Below, one piece after another: positions 1 through 4,043 of a stretch of DNA of 5,965 nt. A program made the position numbers and the translations under genes. The notes under the pieces are model-generated. The model ran no database searches and was not told where the DNA came from. It saw nothing but the letters and a program-made list of their open reading frames with translations. Location of the stretch: NCBI GenBank assembly GCA_018224455.1, contig JAGTUY010000125.1:1-5965 (forward strand), given 5' to 3'. Position 1 is the stretch's first letter; each line of letters begins with the position of its first letter. Source of the stretch: Desulfosarcina sp. GTDB taxonomy: Bacteria; Desulfobacterota; Desulfobacteria; Desulfobacterales; Desulfosarcinaceae.

Positions 1-75
1 AAATAAAAGGGATACGGCCAAAGACAGCTTGAAAAGCCATAGGCTGCGCCATGCAGGGTATCGTTTGATTGTCAT
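1..75 (-). CDS. 5' end of an unidentified gene with an N-terminal hydrophobic (signal or anchor) segment
   Basis: Only the first 25-27 codons are present; the gene continues past the left edge. On the minus strand a perfect AAGGAGG (84-90) is followed by three consecutive in-frame ATG codons at 79-81, 76-78 and 73-75. The third lies 8 nt from the ribosome-binding site and the second 5 nt, so the third is preferred; an annotation starting at 78 or 81 is equally legal. The reading begins M-T-I-K-R-Y-P-A-W-R-S and continues with a leucine-, valine- and phenylalanine-rich stretch interrupted by one lysine, and it stays open to base 1. A basic start followed by a hydrophobic run fits a signal peptide or a membrane anchor, so the product is probably exported or membrane-bound. 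The family cannot be named from this fragment. It lies downstream of the tRNA-Gln unit on the same strand but is separated from it by a terminator, so it probably has its own promoter. Confidence 0.7.
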   Translation of the reverse strand, partial: MTIKRYPAWRSLWLFKLSLAVSLLF

Positions 76-128
76 CATCATATCCTCCTTGCTTTCTGAG
101 GGTCCTCGGAGAGTCAATCTATACTTTA

Positions 129-156
129 AATATAGTCACAAGCGGTTTTATCGCAA
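129..156 (-). promoter_or_regulatory. Candidate sigma-70 promoter for the left-edge gene
   Basis: On the minus strand TTGCGA (151-156) is followed after 16 nt by TATATT (129-134). This would start transcription near 122 and leave a leader of about 45 nt before the ATG cluster. The -10 region overlaps a short AT-rich dyad, CTATA-(7 nt)-TATAG at 119-135, which could be an operator or just the AT-rich core. The call is based only on matches to the consensus. Confidence 0.35.
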
Positions 157-227
157 CCATGGGCGGCGTGGTGGTCGCAGAAAGCTGAACCACCGGAAAT
201 TGAGGCTACCGTTTCCTTGACCGTCGC

Positions 228-264
228 AAAAAACCAAAAAGGCTTACAGCGGTTGCCGTAAGCC
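228..264 (-). terminator. Rho-independent terminator of the tRNA-Gln unit
   Basis: Read on the minus strand, the sequence gives a perfect 7-bp stem, GGCTTAC (258-264) with GTAAGCC (241-247), around a 10-nt loop that can form two further G-C pairs. TTTTT (236-240), GG and TTTTTT (228-233) follow directly. It lies about 12 nt past the 3' CCA of the tRNA, as expected for a single-gene tRNA transcript, and it isolates the tRNA from the left-edge gene. Confidence 0.85.
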
Positions 265-276
265 CTTGATTTCATC

Positions 277-350
277 TGGCTGAGGGACAAGGATTCGAAC
301 CTTGATTGACGGAGTCAGAGTCCGCTGTCCTACCATTAGACGATCCCCCA
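277..350 (-). tRNA. tRNA-Gln, anticodon CTG
   Basis: Read on the minus strand, the acceptor arm TGGGGGA (344-350) pairs with TCCCTCA (281-287, one G-T pair), followed by discriminator G (280) and an encoded CCA (277-279). The D arm reads GTC-TAATGGTAG-GAC. The anticodon loop CTCTGAC carries CTG (316-318), which decodes the glutamine codon CAG. The T arm contains GGTTCGAATCC. The cloverleaf is complete, with no intron and no base breaking a stem. A TTGACT promoter lies directly upstream and a strong terminator directly downstream, so it is transcribed alone. Its amino acid may be attached directly by GlnRS, or by a non-discriminating GluRS followed by the GatCAB amidotransferase; the window does not show which. 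Confidence 0.97.
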
Positions 351-365
351 GCATCGATTGGTGCC

Positions 366-394
366 CGTTTACACAATAGCGGCAGGGGAGTCAA
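366..394 (-). promoter_or_regulatory. Promoter of tRNA-Gln
   Basis: On the minus strand TTGACT (389-394) is separated by 17 nt from TAAACG (366-371); an alternative -10, TGTAAA, lies two bases earlier. The predicted start is near 359, giving a leader of about 9 nt before the mature tRNA. The bases just after the -10 are GC-rich (GGGCACC), as is usual for stringently controlled stable-RNA promoters. That regulatory inference is not tested here. Confidence 0.6.
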
Positions 395-626
395 GACCAA
401 ATTGTCCCCGCCAGCGGCGCCCAAATGCCTGTGGCGGCTATCGCAGGGGCGATACCCAGCCGCAATCGCATAGCATTCCCTTCCCGAAAGTTTACCGCTG
501 CAGTTGAACCGCGATAGCCAGCGCATTCCTCGCCGCTTGCGGCGGGGTTGGCCAGCGAACTGGAAATAGACTTTCATCCTCACGGTGACCCCCCCGCGGC
601 AAGCCGCAGGGAGGGTTAAAAATCTC
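395..626. other. Non-coding GC-rich stretch with small palindromes
   Basis: No gene is supported here. The stretch separates the divergent tRNA-Gln promoter from the porin-like gene. Visible structure includes a perfect 9-bp inverted repeat, GGCTATCGC (436-444) with GCGATAGCC (511-519). There is a compact GC hairpin at 528-547 (CCTCGCCG / CGGCGGGG with a tight CTTG turn) and a second one around GCGGC-AA-GCCGC (596-607). None is followed by a T-run on either strand, so they are not ordinary intrinsic terminators. The density of GC palindromes resembles dispersed intergenic repeats, but no second copy is present in the window. Confidence 0.5.
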
Positions 627-654
627 TTGCTATTTCTGATCAACCTTGTATGTT
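627..654 (+). promoter_or_regulatory. Candidate promoter of the outer-membrane protein gene
   Basis: TTGCTA (627-632) is followed after 16 nt by TATGTT (649-654); each hexamer matches the sigma-70 consensus at four of six positions. Transcription would start near 661, giving a leader of about 150 nt. A dyad, GTTTCT-(6 nt)-AGAAAC (652-669), overlaps the -10 and the start point, where a repressor could sit. Support is consensus matching only. Confidence 0.35.
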
Positions 655-678
655 TCTTCTGATAGAAACGTTGGTAAT

Positions 679-763
679 TTAAAAGGGGCTTTCAACGCCG
701 CATCGTGCCGGGCTGTTGCATCCGCCCATGCAGCGGATCGCGGCGGAAAGCCGCTCCCTTTAA
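679..763 (+). promoter_or_regulatory. Long foldable leader upstream of the outer-membrane protein gene
   Basis: The two ends of this 85-nt stretch are complementary in ordered blocks. TTAAA (679-683) pairs with TTTAA (759-763), GGG (685-687) with CCC (756-758), CTTTC (689-693) with GAAAG (746-750), and CGCCGC (696-701) with GCGGCG (740-745). A terminal hairpin lies inside, 713-721 with 728-736, containing TGCAT / ATGCA around CCGCCC. An alternative, mutually exclusive hairpin is GCGGC-GGAAA-GCCGC (740-754). The element ends 35 nt before the ribosome-binding site of the next gene. It fits no riboswitch class I recognise; it may be a regulatory leader or a decayed palindromic repeat. Confidence 0.45.
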
Positions 764-809
764 CCGGTGCTATCGAGCGCTCACCAACCATTTAAGAAAA
801 GGAACCGCC

Positions 810-1760
810 ATGTTCAGAGACTGCTATCGTAAATTGACGTTGCTCACCGCCCTCATGTTTTTTGCTGTCACCACCAGCGCCGTGGCCTATGATCTGCCGT
901 CAGTGAACCTGGGATTCACCAGCTTTCTCGATGGCGGTCCACCGGCCGGTCCGGGTTTCTACATTTCCCAATACGTTCAGTATTACTCAGCCGACCAACT
1001 CAATGGCCAGGATGGCAACGACCTGGAGATTCCCGGGACGGATATCGATGCCTGGATCAGCCTCACCCAGTTTCTGTATCAATCCGACACGGAACTGCTC
1101 CTGGGTGGCAAGTGGGGGCTGGATGTGATCGTCCCTTACGTCTCCATCAATGCCGATTACGATTTTGGCGGGCCGGAGGCCAACGGTGCCGGGTTCGGTG
1201 ACGTCCTGGTGGGGCCCTACCTGCAGTGGGACCCGATCATGGGCAAGAACGGACCGGTCTTCATGCATCGCATCGAACTGCAGATGATTTTCCCCACCGG
1301 GAAATATGACGCCAACAAGGAATTGAACCCCGGCAGCAACTTCTTCTCCTTCAACCCGTATTGGTCCGGTACGCTTTTCATCACCCCCCGCTGGACTGTC
1401 TCGACCCGCCTGCACTACCTGTGGAACGCTGAAAACGACGACCCCAACCGGGGATTTGGCGCAGCATCGGATACGCAGGCCGGCCAGGCCATCCATGCCA
1501 ACTTTGCGTCCGCCTATGAAGTGATTCCAAAGATGCTGCGCGTCGGTGTCAACGGCTACTATCTCAAACAGATCAGCGATACCAAGGTCAACGGCAACAG
1601 CGTGCCCGATCGAAGGGAACAGGTTTTAGGCATCGGACCCGGGGCGCTTTTCAGTTTTTCACAGGAGAGCCACCTGTTCTTTAACCTCTATTTTGAAAGC
1701 AGTGCGGAAAACCGGCCCGAGGGGACACGATCGGTGCTGCGTTTCGTATACCACTTTTAG
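810..1760 (+). CDS. Phenol-degradation (MetA/SphA-like) family outer-membrane protein
   Basis: This encodes a 316-residue exported protein. Residues 1-26 form a clear signal peptide: basic start (R3, R7, K8), hydrophobic core (L9-V20) and an A-V-A cleavage site before Tyr27. The mature part alternates aromatic and polar residues as in transmembrane beta strands and ends in a terminal Phe (R-F-V-Y-H-F), the signature recognised by the BAM machinery. Conserved-looking blocks include W-G-L-D-V-I-V-P-Y, G-x-G-D-V-L-V-G-P-Y, F-P-T-G-K-Y-D and a C-terminal N-L-Y-F-E-S-S-A-E-N-R-P-E-G-T-R, characteristic of the 'putative MetA-pathway of phenol degradation' family (Pfam Phenol_MetA_deg). Members are thought to be channels for hydrophobic or aromatic compounds; the substrate here is unknown. 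The start at 810 is chosen because AAGGA (799-803) lies 6 nt upstream and the signal peptide begins there; an upstream in-frame ATG at 705 would add 35 non-signal residues. It appears monocistronic and converges with gltX. Confidence 0.85.
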   Translation: MFRDCYRKLTLLTALMFFAVTTSAVAYDLPSVNLGFTSFLDGGPPAGPGFYISQYVQYYSADQLNGQDGNDLEIPGTDIDAWISLTQFLYQSDTELLLGGKWGLDVIVPYVSINADYDFGGPEANGAGFGDVLVGPYLQWDPIMGKNGPVFMHRIELQMIFPTGKYDANKELNPGSNFFSFNPYWSGTLFITPRWTVSTRLHYLWNAENDDPNRGFGAASDTQAGQAIHANFASAYEVIPKMLRVGVNGYYLKQISDTKVNGNSVPDRREQVLGIGPGALFSFSQESHLFFNLYFESSAENRPEGTRSVLRFVYHF

Positions 1761-1771
1761 CGTGTAGAAAA

Positions 1772-1866
1772 TTAGAGGGGTCCAGGGATCAAGGATGCCA
1801 GAGGAATGGATCTTTTTGGCGCAATCGCCCTCGACCCCCTGATTTCTCGAATCCTTGAACCTCTAA
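1772..1866. repeat. Imperfect inverted repeat between convergent genes
   Basis: TTAGAGG (1772-1778) and TCAAGGAT (1789-1796) pair with ATCCTTGA (1851-1858) and CCTCTAA (1860-1866). This makes 15 bp interrupted by an asymmetric internal loop (10 nt against 1 nt). A second pairing choice is AGGGGTC (1776-1782) with GACCCCCT (1833-1840). The element starts 12 nt past the porin-like stop codon. It has no T-run after the stem, so it is not a classical terminator, but it could protect or stop convergent transcripts, or be a decayed mobile palindrome. Confidence 0.5.
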
Positions 1867-1877
1867 ATACCAATACC

Positions 1878-1919
1878 CGAATCTCAAACAGGACTTGTTC
1901 GGATGTTGTTTGGGATTTG
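1878..1919. terminator. Hairpin between convergent genes, possible bidirectional terminator
   Basis: AATCTCAAACA (1880-1890) pairs with TGTTTGGGATT (1907-1917) over 11 bp with one G-T wobble, and two more pairs can be added outside. The loop is 16 nt. The plus-strand sequence after it is T/G-rich rather than a clean T-run, and a run of nine T lies 49 nt further on (1968-1976). Its place between the ends of the porin-like gene and gltX suits transcription termination in either direction, but the signal is not canonical. Confidence 0.3.
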
Positions 1920-1965
1920 ATCATTGGAATTTGTGGTTTGTTTGATATTTGGAAATTGTGATTTG
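1910..1965 (+). repeat. Decayed direct repeat, G/T-rich
   Basis: TTGGAATTTGTGGTTTG (1924-1940) recurs as TTGGAAATTGTGATTTG (1949-1965), matching at 15 of 17 positions with a 25-nt period. A partial earlier unit, TTGGGATTTG (1910-1919), matches the first ten bases at nine positions. A run of nine T follows (1968-1976), ending 9 nt before the gltX stop codon. The strand asymmetry (plus strand almost without C) is sharply unlike the GC-rich genes on either side. Confidence 0.6.
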
Positions 1966-1985
1966 AATTTTTTTTTAACTTGCGG

Positions 1986-3395
1986 CTACGCTTCCCCCGA
2001 TTCGATAAATTCTACCGCTGCTTTCAGCCTTGCCAGCACCCGCGGCTTACCCAGCACGTCGATCACTTCGAAAATGCCGGGGCTGACGGTCGTGCCGGTC
2101 AGGGCGACCCGCACCGGTTGGGCGATCTTGCCGAAGCCCAGGCCGGTTTCATCCATCACGCGTTTGAAGGCGCCCTCCTGGGTCTTTTCCGCCAGGTCGT
2201 CCAGTGCATCCAGCGATTCGGCAAGCAGGGCGAGCACCCGCGCCGTCTCCGGCTTCAGGAACTTTTTGGCCGCCTTGTCGTCGTAGGGCCGTACATCTTC
2301 ACGGTAGTAAAAATGAGCGCCGTCGGCCATCTCCACCAGGGTTTTGCTGCGGGTATGCAGGGTGCCGATGACACCCGCCAGATAGTCGTCATCGGCGGCA
2401 TCGTAACCCTTGCCCCTGAAAAAAGGCAGCACCCGGGGGGCGAGCTGCCGCACCGACGCGGCCCGAATGTGGTCGGCATTCAGGGCGGTGAGCTTGTCCG
2501 TGTCGAACACGCCGGCGGATTTGCCGATATTCTTCAGGCTGAACTTGTCGACCAGTTCCCGGCGGGTGAAGAACTCCTGATCGCCGTGGGACCATCCCAG
2601 CCGGGCCAGGTAGTTGATGAAGGCATCCGGCAGATAGCCCATATCCCGGTAGGCGGTCACCGACATGGCGCCGTGGCGTTTGCTCAGGCGCGTCTTGTCC
2701 TTTCCAAGCACCATCGGCACATGGCCGAACACAGGCAGCGGTGACTGAAGCGCCCGGTACAGCAGGATCTGCTTGGGTGTGTTCATGACGTGATCGTCAC
2801 CACGGATCACCGTGTTGATGCCCATGGTGATGTCGTCCACCACAACCACGAAGTTATACGTGGGCGTTCCGTCACTTCGACAGACCACAAAATCGTCCTG
2901 CTCGGTGTTCTGGAAAACGATGTTGCCCTTGATCACGTCTTCCACCACCGTCGTGCCGGCAAGGGGTGACTTGAAACGGATCACGGCGTTGTCGGACTTT
3001 TTCAGGCCGCGTTCCCGGCAGCGGCCGTCGTATTTGGGCTTGCCGCCCTCGGCCACGGCCTTCTGGCGCATGGCCTCCACCTCCTGCGGGGTGCAGGTGC
3101 AGTAGTAGGCATCCCCCGAATCCAGCAATTTCTGGAGGTATTCCCGGTACAGGTCGAACCGCTGGGATTGAAAAAAGGGACCTTCGTCCCAGTCCAGCTC
3201 CAGCCAGCGCATCGCCTCGAAAATGGCATCCACAGATGCCTGGGTGGAACGTACCGCATCCGTATCTTCGATGCGCAAGACAAACTTGCCGCTGTTCTGA
3301 CGGGCGTACAGCCAGTTGAACAAAGCCGTGCGGGCGCCGCCCACATGCAGGTAGCCTGTAGGACTCGGGGGAAATCGGGTAACGATGGTTGCCAT
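1986..3395 (-). CDS. gltX: Glutamyl-tRNA synthetase
   Basis: This 469-residue class I aminoacyl-tRNA synthetase attaches glutamate to its tRNA in the cytosol; the length is normal for bacterial GluRS. The catalytic core starts at once with R-F-P-P-S-P-T-G-Y-L-H-V-G-G (residues 7-20), where H17-V-G-G20 is the HIGH signature. The KMSKS-type signature is K-T-R-L-S-K-R-H at 234-241. The inserted zinc-site pattern C99-x-C101 ... Y122-x-x-x-C126 is intact. The segment R-G-D-D-H-V-M-N-T-P-K-Q (198-209) belongs to the conserved Rossmann core. The C-terminal part from about residue 310 is the helical anticodon-binding region. The start at 3395 gives the normal N-terminus; a weak AAGG (3406-3409) lies 10 nt upstream. 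The stop is TAG. The gene is monocistronic, divergent from rpmF and convergent with the porin-like gene. Whether it also charges tRNA-Gln (non-discriminating type) cannot be told without alignment. Confidence 0.97.
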   Translation of the reverse strand: MATIVTRFPPSPTGYLHVGGARTALFNWLYARQNSGKFVLRIEDTDAVRSTQASVDAIFEAMRWLELDWDEGPFFQSQRFDLYREYLQKLLDSGDAYYCTCTPQEVEAMRQKAVAEGGKPKYDGRCRERGLKKSDNAVIRFKSPLAGTTVVEDVIKGNIVFQNTEQDDFVVCRSDGTPTYNFVVVVDDITMGINTVIRGDDHVMNTPKQILLYRALQSPLPVFGHVPMVLGKDKTRLSKRHGAMSVTAYRDMGYLPDAFINYLARLGWSHGDQEFFTRRELVDKFSLKNIGKSAGVFDTDKLTALNADHIRAASVRQLAPRVLPFFRGKGYDAADDDYLAGVIGTLHTRSKTLVEMADGAHFYYREDVRPYDDKAAKKFLKPETARVLALLAESLDALDDLAEKTQEGAFKRVMDETGLGFGKIAQPVRVALTGTTVSPGIFEVIDVLGKPRVLARLKAAVEFIESGEA

Positions 3396-3409
3396 GGTTG
3401 ATCTGCCTT

Positions 3410-3437
3410 ATGTTAGTCGTTCGTAAACTGATGCCAA
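3410..3437 (-). promoter_or_regulatory. Weak candidate promoter for gltX
   Basis: On the minus strand TTGGCA (3432-3437) is followed after 16 nt by TAACAT (3410-3415), matching the consensus at five and four positions. Transcription would begin near 3403, only about 8 nt before the ATG and past the AAGG taken as the ribosome-binding site. So either the mRNA is almost leaderless or the true promoter lies further upstream, beyond the hairpin at 3470-3496. Confidence 0.25.
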
Positions 3438-3469
3438 TGACACATCTAGTTAAACAGTAAGTTATTTAC

Positions 3470-3496
3470 CGGTCACGGCGTGTCGCGCCGTTACCG
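3470..3496. repeat. Strong GC hairpin upstream of gltX
   Basis: CGGT (3470-3473) and ACGGCG (3475-3480) pair with CGCCGT (3486-3491) and ACCG (3493-3496). This gives ten pairs with one C/T mismatch around a 5-nt loop, TGTCG. Neither strand has a T-run after it. It lies 75-101 nt before the gltX start codon, so it may be an operator-like palindrome, a leader structure or a REP-type element. Confidence 0.55.
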
Positions 3497-3703
3497 TGCT
3501 CACCGGCAGTCGTTGGCCTTCAATCCTGAGGTCAACCGCCGGTCTGCCTGTGGCGTTCCGATCGCATGAAGAAGACCTTAACCGGTCGTAATAACAATCA
3601 ATGAAATCGAAACCAGCCGATCAGGGCCGGTCGCAGGCTCCCTCATTACCACATCCCCAAAGGGGGAACAAGGGTGCGGCGGGAAAGATTTTTGGGAAAA
3701 GCC

Positions 3704-3732
3704 TTGACATTCGCCGGCTTTTTAATTACTAC
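3704..3732 (+). promoter_or_regulatory. Sigma-70 promoter of the rpmF operon
   Basis: A perfect -35 TTGACA (3704-3709) is separated by exactly 17 nt from TACTAC (3727-3732), a poorer -10 that keeps the leading TA. The start point would be near 3739, giving an AT-rich leader of about 65 nt before rpmF. No other strong promoter is seen before the dehydrogenase gene, so this one probably drives the whole plus-strand operon. Confidence 0.6.
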
Positions 3733-3804
3733 AGGCGCAACCCATCAAAAAGCGGGCTAATTCTTAAATAATTATAACTATTTTAATATGTTAGGAGATT
3801 ACTA

Positions 3805-3987
3805 ATGGCTGTACCGAAGCACAAGACATCTAAGTCAAAACGGGATAAACGACGGGCCCACGACAAAATCGCATCCCCGGCAGTGGGAACCTGCCCGGGA
3901 TGCGGCGAAGCCAAACTTCCCCACCATGCCTGCCCCGAATGCGGCGAGTACAAGGGCAAAAGCGTTATCGTCAAAGACGAAGACTGA
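3805..3987 (+). CDS. rpmF: 50S ribosomal protein L32
   Basis: This 60-residue protein of the large ribosomal subunit matches the usual length. It begins M-A-V-P-K-H-K-T-S-K-S-K-R-D-K-R-R, the standard basic tail that penetrates the 23S rRNA. It carries a complete zinc ribbon with C30-x-x-C33 and C43-x-x-C46 (C-P-G-C-G and C-P-E-C-G), so it is the zinc-containing C+ form. The C-terminus is acidic (K-D-E-D). The ribosome-binding site AGGAG (3793-3797) lies 7 nt upstream of the ATG. rpmF is the first gene of the plus-strand operon; the acyl-CoA dehydrogenase gene follows after 56 nt with no terminator between them. In many bacteria rpmF is followed by plsX and fabH, which is not the case here. 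Confidence 0.97.
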   Translation: MAVPKHKTSKSKRDKRRAHDKIASPAVGTCPGCGEAKLPHHACPECGEYKGKSVIVKDED

Positions 3988-4043
3988 TCGATTTCAATCG
4001 GGTCACAACCGTTAGACGATCTCCCCCGAAGGAAAAGCCAATC

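Larger units (their letters stand above)
3396..3804. other. Divergent intergenic region between gltX and rpmF
   Basis: About 409 bp hold no supportable gene; the longest start codon with lysines (ATG at 3568) stops after 12 codons. Towards gltX there is a weak promoter match and a strong hairpin (listed separately). Towards rpmF there is a good promoter followed by an AT-rich leader (about 3739-3792). Positions 3497-3703 show only scattered short palindromes such as CCCC-AAA-GGGG. A DUF177 (YceD-like) gene, which often precedes rpmF, is not present here. Confidence 0.6.

Noticed and set aside
29..220. 63-residue plus-strand reading frame
   Set aside because: It is antisense to the left-edge gene start and its promoter region, has no ribosome-binding site and is arginine-rich without family features.
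272..643. 123-residue minus-strand reading frame
   Set aside because: Its last third is the translated tRNA-Gln (the S-N-G-R-T-A-D-S-D-S-V-N-Q run is a common artefact of reading tRNA genes). The start has no suitable ribosome-binding site, and the remainder runs through GC palindromes.
740..754. GCGGC-GGAAA-GCCGC as an intrinsic terminator or attenuator
   Set aside because: Only three T follow, after TCCC, so it is not a credible terminator by itself. It is kept only as an alternative fold of the leader.
705..809. Upstream extension of the outer-membrane protein gene
   Set aside because: The added 35 residues would bury the signal peptide, there is no ribosome-binding site at 705, and the stretch lies in the foldable leader.
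987..1496. 169-residue minus-strand frame inside the outer-membrane protein gene
   Set aside because: It is an antisense shadow of a gene with a clear signal peptide and family motifs.
1910..1976. CRISPR-like array
   Set aside because: Two or three decayed 10-17 bp units with short unequal spacers and no cas genes do not make a CRISPR array.
1980..2744. 254-residue plus-strand frame antisense to gltX
   Set aside because: It is histidine-, glutamine- and glycine-rich shadow sequence; the opposite strand encodes complete GluRS with all signatures.
3900..4043. Earlier in-frame start for the dehydrogenase
   Set aside because: It lies inside rpmF, adds 48 arginine-rich residues that look like shadow coding, and has no better ribosome-binding site than 4044.
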